Positions 11,801-22,150 of a stretch of 64,000 nt of DNA are shown here, one piece after another. Source of the stretch: Costus lasius (taxonomy: Eukaryota; Streptophyta; Magnoliopsida; Zingiberales; Costaceae); contig JANVAS020000231.1 of assembly GCA_027563935.2 (NCBI GenBank), positions 18,308,001-18,372,000 on the forward strand. Direction: 5' to 3'. How positions within the stretch are numbered: position 1 is the first letter of the stretch; each line of letters begins with the position of its first letter. The notes beneath the pieces are model-generated. The model was given only the letters and a program-made list of their open reading frames with translations, searched no databases and was not told the DNA's origin. The position numbers and the translations under genes were made by a program.

Positions 11801-14194
11801 CCGGATTTGCCCATTTTTCTTCTTCACAGGGACGATACTTGCTATCCAGTCTGCGTATTTCTCCTCCCTTATAAAACCCGCCTCGATTAATTTCTTTATT
11901 TCAAGGGTGATTTGCTCCTCAAGCTCTATCCTCATTCTTCTCGGTGCATGCTTCACTGGAGTGATATCAGGACTGATCGATAAATTATGGACGGCGACCT
12001 CCGGGCTTAGGCCCGGCATCTCTTTATATGTCCACGCAAAGCAATCACTAAACTCGTGGAGGAGTGCCTCCAGCTGGTCCTTTTCATGTTGAGAGAGTTG
12101 TGCACTTATGTAGGTGGGCCTAACATCCTCTTCCGACCCAAGGTTGACCTCAATCAACTCATCGCAGGTGGTCTGCCCCCCATCTTCCAGTTCTTTTGGT
12201 GCCCTTTTGAATTCTTCATTTCCTTGTTCTATTGCGTATGCTTCGCCTATTGTCACCATATTGCAAGTATATGGATGAAACATAAGAGCTTCTTCATTTG
12301 GTTCTGTATACCCTAAACCACGGGTATTGGAGATCTTCCCATTTGGTAACGTAATATTTCGTGAACCTGGGTTCCATAACTTTTCAAATTGGCGTAACTC
12401 ACTCTTTAAACGAGGCTTCAAACAACCGTACTTTTTTACGAGATTCTTTAAGCTCGGAGGGTAATAGGCAAATGGGGGGACTTCGATAAGTTGCGTTGAC
12501 TCCGGGTCATTCTCTTTATTCGTCCTAACGTGATGAATTTCGTCGGACTGATAGAAGTGTATTAATTTATGTACAAAGAGCCTTCCTCTTGTGCACTCCC
12601 TCTTGCTAGGGACAATAAAAGTCTTCATCTCCACGACTTGCGATGCATTCAGGGGAGTGAAGCCCTTAAGATGGCCTTGAGGAACTCTTAAAATTCCTAC
12701 CTCGTATTCCGTCATATTTTGTCGTGTCGTCAATCTTTGTGACCATCCTTCCTTCTCATGAGTTTCAACCACATCGCATGCGGAGGCTGAACAGTCACTT
12801 GCTTCTGACTCGGAGTCACTTCCGAAATGGGGACATGCGGACAGAGTTGTCTTCTTTAGTTTAGAGATGATCGAGTTCTGTAGTGTTGGTTTCGCAGGCT
12901 GCGCGGTCGCTCCAATGAAATAGTGTGCATCTTCATATTTGACTTCATGCACTGAGAAGGGCTGGATGTCCCCCTCGATACGCTCTTCCCTACCTTCCTT
13001 TAAGTATTTCAAACATTGGTGCAAGGTAGAGGGGACTATGTGATTCTCATGCAGCCAAGGTCTCCCGAGTAACGCCTTGTATGACGTATCAGTGTCGATA
13101 ACATGGAATTTAACTTCGGTCTTTAAGTCATCGAGCTGCAACGGTAAACATATAGAGCCTAAAGCCTTCTGGCTGTTTTTATTGAATCCTTGGATAACAA
13201 CTTTTTCGGCCGTTAAATTATGGACGCCTAAAGAAAGGCTTTTTAAGGTCCGCAAGGTTACGAGGTTAACTGACGACCCTGGATCAACCAAGATTCTACT
13301 TATCTTCATTCCTTCCACGTCCCCAGTCACATACAGCGGTCGATTATGCTGCGACGTTCCCAATAGCATGTCATCGTCGTTGAAAGTAATGGACGATGTA
13401 GCATACGTACTCAACGTCTCTTTTATATCAGCCTCCACGAAGAATGCTTGGAATTTTTGAGGGTTTTGCAGGGCGTAAATAGGAACATCCCTCAGTTCTT
13501 GTGACATCATCAAAGCGTCATATATGCTGAGGAGGGCGGGGACCTTCCTCAAATGTGACAGTATATTATATTCAGAGGAGGATAGCTTTAGTGGGAGTAC
13601 TGCGTCGTCGCCCACTTCTTGTGTTTCAATTTGCTTTCCTTTGAGTTTTTCCTTTTCTTTGTCTATCGTACGTCCTATTACGATCCTGCCGCTCCTAAGA
13701 TTCATTTGGCAGGATTCATTTATTTGCTTACTGCTTTTAACGGCAGGTGCTTCTTCATATAAATAGGCAGGTAAGATCTCATCTTCGGAGTCACTTCCCA
13801 GGTTAACCGCGTTACAGATACCCACCCTTGCGGTAGTGACGGCTTTAACATTGTCAGTTTTGTTTTCTTTTGAGGGCTCCGGGATCAACGATATCATCCT
13901 GCAGGACTCCACCTCGCACTCTTCATCCTCTGAGTCGTCTTCCAGGAGTCCCTCCCACACCTTTTCAGTGATGTAGTGGTGAAGTTTTATAGGTTTAGGC
14001 ATTTCCTGCACATACTCTTCAAGCGAGTCGATGTATTTTTTGAGATCGCTCTTTTCTTGCGCCTTAGTTAAAACGGCTACTTTCTTATTTTTGTTCTTCG
14101 ACTGAGGATTCTTTTCCTTTTTCTTTTGACTTTCCCTTATTGGTGGACGGGGTCTCGGCGATACGTATCGTGGGGACAAGGGGTTTTTCCACAC
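8831..14194 (-). CDS. pol polyprotein of element H (protease, RT, RNase H, archaeal-type RNase H, integrase)
   Basis: The frame is open for 1787 codons. It is in phase with gag upstream and follows an in-frame TAG at 14209-14207; the apparent start is GTG, so it may not initiate on its own. In order: an acidic and basic linker, aspartic protease with VDPGSS (Asp at 13285), reverse transcriptase, a first RNase H lacking the usual DAS motif, a second RNase H with YFDGAS (Asp at 10609), NNEAEYEA and YGDSQL, and integrase. Integrase has an HHCC region, GTDIVGP (Asp 9682), SDNG (Asp 9499) and LAEAFNK (Glu 9391), giving D35E spacing. The RT catalytic motif reads YMDG at 11500-11489 where YVDD is expected, so the second catalytic Asp is lost and this copy is probably unable to reverse transcribe. 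Confidence 0.88.
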   Translation of the reverse strand: MWKNPLSPRYVSPRPRPPIRESQKKKEKNPQSKNKNKKVAVLTKAQEKSDLKKYIDSLEEYVQEMPKPIKLHHYITEKVWEGLLEDDSEDEECEVESCRMISLIPEPSKENKTDNVKAVTTARVGICNAVNLGSDSEDEILPAYLYEEAPAVKSSKQINESCQMNLRSGRIVIGRTIDKEKEKLKGKQIETQEVGDDAVLPLKLSSSEYNILSHLRKVPALLSIYDALMMSQELRDVPIYALQNPQKFQAFFVEADIKETLSTYATSSITFNDDDMLLGTSQHNRPLYVTGDVEGMKISRILVDPGSSVNLVTLRTLKSLSLGVHNLTAEKVVIQGFNKNSQKALGSICLPLQLDDLKTEVKFHVIDTDTSYKALLGRPWLHENHIVPSTLHQCLKYLKEGREERIEGDIQPFSVHEVKYEDAHYFIGATAQPAKPTLQNSIISKLKKTTLSACPHFGSDSESEASDCSASACDVVETHEKEGWSQRLTTRQNMTEYEVGILRVPQGHLKGFTPLNASQVVEMKTFIVPSKRECTRGRLFVHKLIHFYQSDEIHHVRTNKENDPESTQLIEVPPFAYYPPSLKNLVKKYGCLKPRLKSELRQFEKLWNPGSRNITLPNGKISNTRGLGYTEPNEEALMFHPYTCNMVTIGEAYAIEQGNEEFKRAPKELEDGGQTTCDELIEVNLGSEEDVRPTYISAQLSQHEKDQLEALLHEFSDCFAWTYKEMPGLSPEVAVHNLSISPDITPVKHAPRRMRIELEEQITLEIKKLIEAGFIREEKYADWIASIVPVKKKNGQIRICMDFRDLNNACPKDDFPLPVTEVMIDSVSNFEVFSFMDGSSGYNQIKMAPEDEKHTAFRTPIGIFCYTVMPFGLKNAGATYQRAMTKIFDDLIHKLVECYMDGLVVKSRSKAEHCQDLRTVFTRIRKYNLKMNPFKCTFGVSSGKFLGFVVKHKKIEIDPAKISSIKDMPPPKNLKELRSFQGRLAYIRRFVSNLSGRIHPFLKLTKKSAPFIWDDMCQSAFKNIKEYISYPPVLGAPITGKPLILYTTALEASLGALLAQNNDEGKETALYYLSRMFVGAEHSYSPIEKQCLALIFAIKKLRHYLLEHEVRLISRVDPLRYLMTRRTLTGQLAKWAILLQEFDITYVSQKAIKGQILADFLAAHPVPDDSPLSYDLPDEEILNTETDDGYWELYFDGASSIQPAIPPNISKVKSGIGLVFITPKKGILHYSLALTGPCTNNEAEYEALIAGLELALEMRIERMHIYGDSQLIVKQVTGKYQVKKMELHKYHTKAVELMEKVPHVTLTCVARAPNGRADALAKFAKELAGPSIDQINIMIRDRKLIAPAENDNVDKKEVTNAMTISPTQEHDWREPFVNYLKSGIIPEDKTQRIQLKKWALRYTFVNDTLYRRSYEQLWLRCIAMDEVAHVLYEVHSGLCGAHQSGPKMYLKIKRLGYYWPSMVRDCINCAKTCHLCQVHGDLIHKHPNPLHPTVSSWPFEIWGTDIVGPIEPPSSLGHRFILAATNYFSKWAEAIPLKEVKATNVVNFFRGNVLGRFGTPRRIISDNGLAFKNALIYKFAEHHKIDWRYSSIYNPRANGLAEAFNKTLCKLLKKSVSKNKKEWHQKLVEALWAYRTTYRTPTQSTPYSLVFGVEAVLPLEVEIPSLRMAMQCDMTMDENVQLRLDELDTLDEQRLIAQQNLELYQAQMARAYDKLARECTFKKGDLVLAVRRPIISNKMAKGKFNPNWEGPYVIGKVYEGGAYQLINQDGAHPMPPTNGRFLKKYHV

Positions 14195-14206
14195 TATGCC
14201 TGGTAT

Positions 14207-15130
14207 CTATTGTAATTTCTGGAGGAGTCGCAACGTCCTTTTTGGCACCACGGTGTTCCACTCCTGGTCTTCTATAGACGCCGGATCTATTCTTGTTTGA
14301 ATAACATCAACCTCCTCGGTTTGGGTTTCGTTCAATACCTGTTTCGATAGAGTTATCTTCCCTGTCTTATATTGTTTCTCTACCCAATCTTTGAAAATAT
14401 AGCAATCTTCTATTGTGTGCCCCAGTTCGCGATGGTAAGGGCAAAAGTTGGGATCGTCAGTCTTATTTCTTTCTTCAGGGCGTTTCGGCTCTGGTAGTTG
14501 TAAACCATTCTTCAGAGCGTCCCTAAAAATTTTCATTGTCTTTTCCCTTTTGAACGAATAGATTTTATTCTTTCTCTCTTCAAGGGTCAATGGCTTGCCC
14601 CGGCTATTTTCGCCAAGCATTGGCGCTTTCTTGATTCGAGGTATGTTTGTATTATGAACTTCCACCCTTTTGCCTCTGCTAGCAGCGTTTGTACAGGCGA
14701 CCTTGGGTTCATTCCTTCTTGGTTCTTCTCTTTTGAACCTCGGGTTCTGCGTGTTTACATAGGGCTGATGATTCGTTCGTTCCAGCTTTGCCACTTGGGT
14801 GATCAATTCTTGAAACGTAGAAATGTTATTGTCGCAAAGAAAGGGGGCCATCCAGCTGTCGATATTGCGGACCAACAATTCTACGGCTTCGGTTTGCTCT
14901 AGTGGCTTTTCGCATTTAATACTCAAATTTCTCCATCTTGTAATGTAATTAAGGACGGTCTCATCCTTTTTCCTCTTTGTATCTGCCAGATCCGCGATCG
15001 TAATCTTATCGCTTACCGAAGCAAACTTCATCCTGAAAGTCTCCTCCATGTCAGCCCAAGTTCCGATAACTTCATTCTCTAGAGAGTAATACCACTCAAA
15101 GGTGACCCCTGAGAGACTTTGTGGAAACTG
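14207..15130 (-). pseudogene. gag C-terminal part of element H (capsid/nucleocapsid), after a nonsense codon
   Basis: This continues the same frame as 15131-16480 beyond a TAA at 15133-15131. The first Met is at 15049, but the frame is open from 15130. The capsid-like retrotransposon gag fold region includes MEETFRMKF and TRWRNLSIKC. A CPYHRELGHTIEDC knuckle lies near 14449-14408 and has the CX2HX4HX4C spacing typical of Tat gag. It ends at TAG 14209-14207, followed in frame by pol. That TAG could be a mutation or a natural gag/pol boundary read through at low rate; one copy cannot decide. Confidence 0.8.
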
Positions 15131-16480
15131 TTAGAGCAATAAGGCGTCGTTGCCGCCAGTGTTCCCACAAGTCACGACGAAATGGGCCAAGTGCTGGTCA
15201 GGGTTTCCTATTCCATTAAACATCTTAAAGTGCGGTACGATGTACCCTTTGGGGTAAGGGATATCATCGTATACGGCTGGGTAAGGTCTCCCTCGTCTCC
15301 TTCGCGGAGCAATTTTGGTTCCCTCCATTTGCTTCAGCTGGTCCATCACCAATTCTTGTACTTCCCTCCTAGTCAAGGTGATGGCCTTGTCATTTGACTG
15401 AGCTGGCAAAGAAGATGTTGCCGGAGCGTTATTTTGTTCCCGCGATGATTGTTCTTGGCGTAACATCATCTCTTGCGTCTTTGCAAGAGCACTGGTCACC
15501 TCCTCAAACTTCGCCATGAGGATGCTCATGTCGTTATCCCTCTTCTTGAGTTGCCTCTTGAGGTCGGTGATAGCTTCATCTCTATGATCATGGTTAGTGG
15601 TCATGACAGGTTCTTCCTCTTCCTCTTCCTCTTCGAAAATTTCTTGGTGTAAAGGAGTCGCTCCTGGTTCATATCGTTGAACAGGCTCCTGGATTATAAT
15701 AGAGGCCAACTTTTTACCCTTGGCTTTCCTTGCCATGGTCCGAAGAGTATCCTCCTCAGAGTTGGAACCAGCCTCCCGTGCGTGTTCCACCATCCGTACC
15801 GCATGGATTGTATAACCCTTCATCTCCTTATGGCCAGTTTTGAAACACCTTTCCTTTCTCTTCATATTCTTTTGAGCCTTTTTGTAGGTCTTATAAACCC
15901 TTCGAGATATCGTCTTTTGAGCAGTGATATTCTTAGGTTTTGGGTGAGGACTGTTCTGTACGTGGGTTCGCAGCCGCAGTCCCTCTATCAGGTTAGAGTT
16001 TCTTAGAACCGACAGAAGTGGTGCAAATTTGTTTGTTACGGCGGTTTCTGTTTTAGCAGCAAAATGGTTACGCCTCACAGGAATTAGGCGACCTTGTTTG
16101 CAGAGCCTAGCCTCCTTCTTCCTTAAGGCTTGTCGTTCCTGCTTCTTTGTCTTCTCAGGGTTTGAGAACATAGTCTGGTGGATCTTGCCCCCGTTAATAG
16201 TGAAAGATGGTTCCTCCTCTTCTTTGTTTAACATGCCCCCATTATGAGTGAATGACGGCTCTTCCTTTTTCGTGGCAGTCTCCTTCTTCTTCAGGGGGGT
16301 CTTACTCTTGATAACTAGAGTATTCTTTCCTTTGCCTTTAATGTTCTCGGAGTCTGTAAAGGGTAGATAGATGAACTCAACGTCTTCCTCCGAAATAGAG
16401 CCAAATTGAACGCCATGCATGATTATTGATGCGTCCTCAACAAAGATGTTCAGCTTCTTTGCCATTGCTGTGTAGAACAA
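15131..16480 (-). CDS. gag N-terminal region of element H with a long basic extension
   Basis: The open frame of 449 codons starts at the first ATG after the primer site; a second ATG five codons later is equally plausible. Residues 1 to about 290 are unlike ordinary gag: Lys/Arg-rich, with an internal repeat (EEPSFTHNGG and EEPSFTINGG) and a run of Glu near residue 280. From about residue 295 a coiled-coil-like segment (TDLKRQLKKRDND) leads into a gag-like stretch with PYPAVYDDIPYPKGY and NGIGNPDQHLAHF. It stops at TAA 15133-15131, in phase with the rest of gag. The role of the extension is unknown; Ogre elements are known for an extra ORF ahead of gag, but I cannot show homology. Confidence 0.75.
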   Translation of the reverse strand: MFYTAMAKKLNIFVEDASIIMHGVQFGSISEEDVEFIYLPFTDSENIKGKGKNTLVIKSKTPLKKKETATKKEEPSFTHNGGMLNKEEEEPSFTINGGKIHQTMFSNPEKTKKQERQALRKKEARLCKQGRLIPVRRNHFAAKTETAVTNKFAPLLSVLRNSNLIEGLRLRTHVQNSPHPKPKNITAQKTISRRVYKTYKKAQKNMKRKERCFKTGHKEMKGYTIHAVRMVEHAREAGSNSEEDTLRTMARKAKGKKLASIIIQEPVQRYEPGATPLHQEIFEEEEEEEEPVMTTNHDHRDEAITDLKRQLKKRDNDMSILMAKFEEVTSALAKTQEMMLRQEQSSREQNNAPATSSLPAQSNDKAITLTRREVQELVMDQLKQMEGTKIAPRRRRGRPYPAVYDDIPYPKGYIVPHFKMFNGIGNPDQHLAHFVVTCGNTGGNDALLL

Positions 16481-16554
16481 AAGAAGTATAAGAACAAGGA
16501 TGTGAAATCTTTGTGTCGCGTAATATAGCTCTCAAAGATGAAAGGAGAAGCCAG

Positions 16555-16572
16555 GTCCCACCGGGCGTGCCA
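16555..16572 (-). other. Primer binding site of element H
   Basis: The minus-strand TGGCACGCCCGGTGGGAC begins with TGG, as a site complementary to a tRNA 3' CCA must. It lies 5 bases inside the LTR end at 16578. I do not assign the tRNA. It is not the initiator-Met type used by the other elements here. Confidence 0.78.
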
Positions 16573-16930
16573 GAATTTGTAGGGTCATTTTTGTTACATT
16601 GAGAATGTATTATGACCGTTTCAAATCCACCTTAAATTAATAAGGCTTTTGTTTAATGGGTTCTGGCTTCCAATGAGCGAAAGCGCTCATTGTTAATTAC
16701 CCCTAAAATTAGGGAACCTTTGATTAAGAGATCTATAATACGCAACAAGATAAGAGCGACAGTCAGATGATATCATTTATAAATTTCATTCATAAATTTA
16801 ATTTGACGTGATACATAATTCGACATGATAAGAGAAAAAGAGTTTTTATCAACATGGGCAATTTGTGTTCGTCAGACTTTAGCCTTGTGACAGCGTGTTG
16901 GGTAATACCCGGCCCAGGCAGTACAACGTT

Positions 16931-17398
16931 ATATCGAGGAGCTACGCCCCGATGGTAAACATCGACGTACGCACCTCCCAAACGATATTCCATCGTAATA
17001 CCTTAAGGCACGTTGGATGACTTGAGGTTTAGAGAAAGATTATCCGGCCTCGACGACGTATTGGGTAATTGGGTTTGGAGTTTTATCGGGCCTTGCGGCG
17101 TGTTGGATAATTTGGTTTTGGAATTTATCCGGCCTTGCGGCGTGTTGGATAATTTGGTTTTGGAATTTATCCGGCCTTGCGGCGTGTTGGATAATTTGGT
17201 TTTGGAATTTATCCGGCCTTGCGGCGTGTTGGATAATTTGGTTTTGGAATTTATCCGACCTTGCGGCGTGTTGGATAATTTGGTTTTGAAAATGCCTTAG
17301 CCTTAATAAACACAATATCGTATCGAGGAGTTACGCCCCGACACTAGACGCCGACGTACGTATTTTCCAAACAATATTCCCTCGTAATGTGCCAAGAT
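16931..17398. repeat. Flanking direct repeat of about 80 bp around the 42-bp array
   Basis: A copy near 16931-17010 (TATCGAGGAGCTACGCCCCGA and onward) recurs near 17322-17395 (TATCGAGGAGTTACGCCCCGA), each with GACGTACG and a CTCGTAAT or ATCGTAAT ending. The 42-bp array lies between the two copies. Confidence 0.8.
17048..17300. repeat. 42-bp tandem array inside the H LTR
   Basis: Six units are seen: a diverged first unit, then units starting near 17091, 17133, 17175, 17217 and 17259, each beginning CCTTGCGGCGTGTTGGATAA. The middle units are almost identical. The 42-bp period is a multiple of three, so both strands show meaningless repeated ORFs. Confidence 0.92.
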
Positions 17399-20045
17399 TT
17401 TAGTACTTCTAAGGTTGATGAATATTAAGTTTGAAAAGATTTGACAAATACTTGGTCTAGATACTTGTGAATATTGACAGGCGTTCCATTTTGATGTGTT
17501 GTGGATTTTAAATCATTGGTTTGACTATATTCGGTCATTACCCCATAAATTGGCCAACTTTGTTACGGAGGTTTGCAATCTGATTTTATTCCTAACATTA
17601 AGTAGGATTTGACAGGTCAAAGTTGTTTGACTGAATTTTGATTCCATAACTTGGCTTGCGAGTCGGGCCAAATGTTTGGATTAGATTCGAGTCTGAGTCC
17701 GATTGATTCCAGAATTGTCGGATTGGATGGCTCGAACTTGGCAAAATCGTCCAAGCTCATGTGGCGATTGGCTGAAGCAATTCGAAATTGATTTTATTCC
17801 CCTTTATTGTCTGTTTGTTTTCTTTCTGCGTCACAGGAGAGTAACTTTACTCTTCCGCGCGATTCCCACGTCTGACGGGGAAACTCGCGGGAAGGCTTAA
17901 TGCCATTGTGCGGAATTCGTCAAAGGGGCGGGGGAATCGGCCTTCCCGGTGATGATAACGACGATTTCGGCGCCAGAGGAGACTTCGCCCATGCCGGAAG
18001 GAAAGAGAGAAAGCGGTCTTGCACAAGGTCTAGGGACCTAGGGAGGTCAAACATGAGGAAGGCGGCAGAAGCCAGGCGCCGTAGTGAAGGAATTGCCGGT
18101 GTCCAGCCTTGCCATCAAGGATAGACTGGAAGAGGGATATGATGCCCCGGAGTTTCGGAGAGAGGAGAGATTCATCGACAGAGGCCTCCTGCTCTTGCTG
18201 CGGCCGCTGGACTCCGATGGCGTTCGTTTTCCATAATCTTGTCGACGCCAGTTTGGACAGTAACGCATGATTCATTTGCACAGCAGAATTAGATGCAGTG
18301 TTCAAGGACGCCAGTTTCTGTATGTGTGTCCTATGTGAATCTCAATCTGAAACGGGTGTTTCAGCTGATGAGGGCAAGCAGTTTCAAGCTTTTAGTGTCG
18401 TTTTGCTGCTGATGAATACGTATTAACCTTGGTAAATCGTTTACACAGGAGCTCCGAATGGAGTGTTGCATCTGGTGGAGTATACTTGTTAGAGGCTTCT
18501 CTATCATCAGTTAATTGTTTCTTAGCTTCCTTTCAAGTGCATTTGACCGATTTTCTAAATTCTTCCTCAACATACATTCATTGACGTTGTCAGAGGATAA
18601 GAATAGCGAGCTAGTAGAAGACCAATAAAGGAATGTTCTATCTCGATGAGCAGCCGTATCATATACACAGCTACCCAAAGACCAAATATCTCATATGCAG
18701 CATGTACAGACGGCAGAGATTCTGCTTATGGCGGAACGAGCAATGGTGAGACAAAGCGGCGGAGAATCTGCCATGTAACAAATTCTCCACTTCCCTTGCT
18801 TCAGACTTATCTGCTCTCGTTCCCCTTTCGCCGCCTCCCTTCTTTTTATACGCATTGTTTTTTATTCTCGTCTTTCGCAACTTCTTTCTTTCCTTTTTTT
18901 GAGTCAGACGATAATTTCGAATGTCAAGTTGACGTTTCATGTGAGGTCACGCCACGTTTCATTGTTCTGTGAAATTTGACGATTTATCATCATTCAGGTC
19001 AAAGAGTAAAGTTGCTCCTTAACCCGGCTGAGTATTCAAAGGCGCAGCTGAAGTCCTGGAGGATGATCACAAGTGGCTGATCGCTGAGCTCCGGTGAGGG
19101 CAACTTACCCGTAGCATCAATTCAGATTCCAGGGAGGCGCCGAAGATTCGACTGTGATACCAAAGATGCTGAGGAAGTAGGTTAAGGAGGTGACGAGACC
19201 AAAGATGGCGGCGGCGCTGTCAAGCTTCTGATGAAACAGCAGTGGAAATCTGGGTTTCCAATTCCTCCGGTGAAGGCATCAATGAGTCGGATCAGGAACT
19301 TTCGTCGAAAAGCCATGTCACGAGGACGGAGTTTTGTTGTCGGAGCATAAAGCGGATTGGGTTGGATCCGGCGGCAGCAAAGTTTTCTTTTACCATTTAA
19401 AGAGGTAATACACCTTTCGCCTGATGATCCCTTTCATTTACGTGAACAAACCCTGGTTCTTTGCTGGGTCTTGACGAGATTTCTTGAAACAGAGTTCTTC
19501 CCGAAATTTTTTTTGAGTTTTGACGAGACCCTTTCGGATCAGGTATTCTTTTAAATTTGTGATCCCTGGTGGATTTTCTTTAGAGAATCGGTCTCCTTTT
19601 AGCAATACAGTGGTGCCTTTCTTTCTTTTGGAGGACCTCGGTGGTGTGTTGTGCGTCTCCGTGTGTTTTTTTTATCGGTCCCTTCGCAATCTACATCTCT
19701 TCTGCGGACCCGACCATGCTTCTGCCACCTTCAACATATTTCTTTCCCTGCTCCCTTCTCTTCTTCCTCTCTCTTTTCTTTATGAATCTTCCTGTATTCT
19801 TTCAATTTCTCCAGCGTTTATGCATTTTTACCCTCTCCAGCATTCCTGTATTTTTTTTCCAGCGTTTTTGTATATTTTTTAGCATCTTTGCATTTTCTCC
19901 TCTCCAGCATTTCTACATTTTCTCCTCTCCAGCGTCTCTTCGTCCCCTACTCATCTTTTGCATCACTTCTCCCCTGTTTGCTCAACGTGTATCATAGAGC
20001 GTTCAGTGGGCTTTAAACTCGAAAGATAAAAGAGAAATAGTGCGT

Positions 20046-20185
20046 GTGTGTTCTTCGTGATGCCAGGTCACTTAGTGTGACCATGAAGCCTACGAAATCC
20101 GAGCGATTGAAGAAAGAAAATGGTGTGTGCCTTTGTGATGCCAGGTCACTTAATGCGACCATGAAGCCTACGAAATCCAGACAAA
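20046..20185. repeat. Tandem duplication of about 77 bp in the H LTR
   Basis: Two diverged copies each contain GATGCCAGGTCACTTA and ACCATGAAGCCTACGAAATCC. They sit within a pyrimidine-rich stretch of the LTR. Confidence 0.85.
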
Positions 20186-22021
20186 GAAGATCCTTTCTTT
20201 TTCTTACCTTCTTCCGTTCCCGCGTTCTCCTTTCTTCTCTTACTCCTTCCGATCCCCTTTTTTCTTTTGCATCACTTCTCCCCTTTTTATAAGCCACAGC
20301 TCAATAGGTTTCCTCCTTTCTTCCTAGTTGTCTTTTGTCTTATTCCACTTATCCGTCGACTGGCCCGACCACCTTTTCATCTTCCTCCCTTGTCAGCCCC
20401 ACACTTTTCTCTTGGTCGGCTGTTTTGTTTGTCCCTTGCCAGCTCTTGTAAATTCCATTTTTTTGTAATCGCTTAGCCGAGGCTACTGCATTGACGATTT
20501 TTGCTCTGCATCATTTCCTTTCCTTTTAAAGAGAGGGTCTTTATTCTTATCTCTTTTCTTATATTTCATCTTAAAGCACTGTGGCATGCTGCTTTTAAAG
20601 TGCTGCCCCTTTTCTTTCTTTTGTCTTCTTGCGAAGCTGGCCTTCAGGATTTGCAGATTATCTAGTTGGGTTACCAAATTTTGCTCCACTTAAACCAAAT
20701 TTTGCCCAACTTAAGGCTGACTCTGTGAACAGAAAATAGGGAAATGATACATTTAAATCCTATTGTTACACTTGCCAGATTTTTAAATCAATCAACACTT
20801 CACGTCTTTTGATGGAAATTTCTGATTTCATTGTAGCGTTCGATTCGTGTTGTGGAGCACCACTCACATACTTGATATATTAGGGATGATAATTTATTCC
20901 TTCAACCTGAATGCTTTCGCTGAAGAGCTTATCAATTTGCATCTAAATTTTCAAAAATTATGTAGCTACATTGATACTCAGCATCAGCTAGTTTCTGATT
21001 TTAATCATCACAAAACGTTGCTGGAGTCTTCACTTGATTAGCGAATGAACAATTTCTGCGCATAGTGGCCCTGTACAAGTTTTACATCGAAGCATGCTTG
21101 ATATTTGCGTTGGGTCCGGGGAATGAATCTAACGATTCCCCAGGGACAGAGGTAAGTGAAATCCATGTAGTTGTGTAATGCAATGTTAGTTCAAGTCTCG
21201 GCTAAGAAGAACAGAGACAATGATTTTTGTGGAGAACACTCTCATAGCAAGCTCTTGATAAAACAACTAGGCAATTCATCATCTCCAGTTAGGCAATGGT
21301 AAAGCAGGTGCATAGAACTAACCGGTATACATGCGATTTTATAGCAAATGTTTGTCCATTCTTGCCATTCATTTTATACGAAGATTTGACAATCGGTTAT
21401 AGTATTTTGCAGGCCTATCTGTGCTGAAGGAGTGTAACAAGTATCAATCTCTCTTGGGTGAGAAAATTAATGTAATGTCTCATTTATCGATTGAGGGTCG
21501 TAACAAATGTAACATTCTTCTCGTCATGATGTGCACGTGCCTCGCATGGATGAAAGTTTTCTTTTTTTTTTCTTTCTTTTACACTTGCTGATGTTTGGCT
21601 GTTGTTGTTGTATGAGTCAAAATAGGTTTATTTTTGCATGAGTCAAAAATGGATTTTTTGTCATGAGCAATTGTGTAAGATCCCTTCAGTCACATGATCT
21701 TATCCATAGTCAAAATAGATGTTGACTTCACCTAACCAGCTGTGTGAGACCTCCTTTTCTATTTTAGACTTCGATCGTTCATGTATGATTTCCTCCAAGT
21801 TTGCTCTGGTCAAGCACTCCCTGGTTCTTGATTCCATCAGGTTTGTTTGACTTGACTCCTACATGTTAAACCAATATACAGATTGATCGATCTTTAGCAG
21901 CCGTCCCCGAGTAAAGAAACCGAGATCAGGCATTTATACTTCGTTTGAACTGGTCATCAGGAGATTCATTTTGGCTATTTCTAGTTTAGCATGCATTTAG
22001 GTGAAATTTCATGGTTCAACA

Positions 22022-22150
22022 AACATACAGCTTCTTCTCGAGCTTGAAGACTATCCTCAAGTTCCGATGCTAGTCCATAAAGTAAGTTCCAACTAACTTA
22101 TCCTTATCAAGGAGTGATCGCAGTGATAATCCGCCAGTGTTCGTAGCCAT
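22022..22150 (-). pseudogene. gag N-terminal fragment of element F
   Basis: ATG at 22150-22148 opens a 43-codon fragment whose beginning (LRSLLDKDKLVGTYF) resembles the gag start of C and D (VRSLLEREKFAGPNF) and ends in LEKKLYV. A TAG at 22072-22070 replaces a codon that is Trp in the relatives. The fragment is cut by H's LTR. Confidence 0.82.

Larger units (their letters stand above)
6988..22021 (-). mobile_element. Element H: Tat/Ogre-like Ty3-gypsy retrotransposon with truncated 3' LTR
   Basis: Read on the minus strand: a large 5' LTR (22021 to 16578), primer site (16572-16555), gag-pol (16480-8831), 3' non-coding DNA, and a 3' LTR cut after about 1 kb (8011-6988). Lineage evidence is a second, archaeal-type RNase H domain between the first RNase H and integrase, a CX2HX4HX4C knuckle in gag, and the long LTR. 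These are marks of the Tat group, which includes Ogre. The LTR portion present twice differs at about 8 bases plus one indel over 1024 bp by hand count, so insertion was recent. The left end is broken, so no target duplication can be checked. Confidence 0.88.
16578..22021 (-). repeat. 5' LTR of element H (5444 bp)
   Basis: The inner end is CCCTACA on the minus strand, next to the primer site. The outer end begins TGTTGAACC and matches the outer end of the truncated 3' LTR. TG...CA termini support one very long LTR, a length known for Ogre-like elements. Because the partner LTR is truncated, 16578-20996 is assigned by position and by the primer site only. No gene is supported inside; short ORFs here come from tandem repeats and pyrimidine-rich tracts. 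Confidence 0.75.

Noticed and set aside
17048..17300. CRISPR-like regular repeats
   Set aside because: Units are contiguous, without unique spacers, and the DNA is plant retrotransposon LTR.
17013..17315. Repeated ORFs on both strands that look like a repeat protein
   Set aside because: They come from a 42-bp tandem array whose period is a multiple of three; no start context, no similarity, and they lie inside an LTR.
19357..20476. Several overlapping plus-strand ORFs rich in Phe, Leu and Ser
   Set aside because: They follow pyrimidine-rich LTR sequence, with no domain, and overlap each other in different frames.
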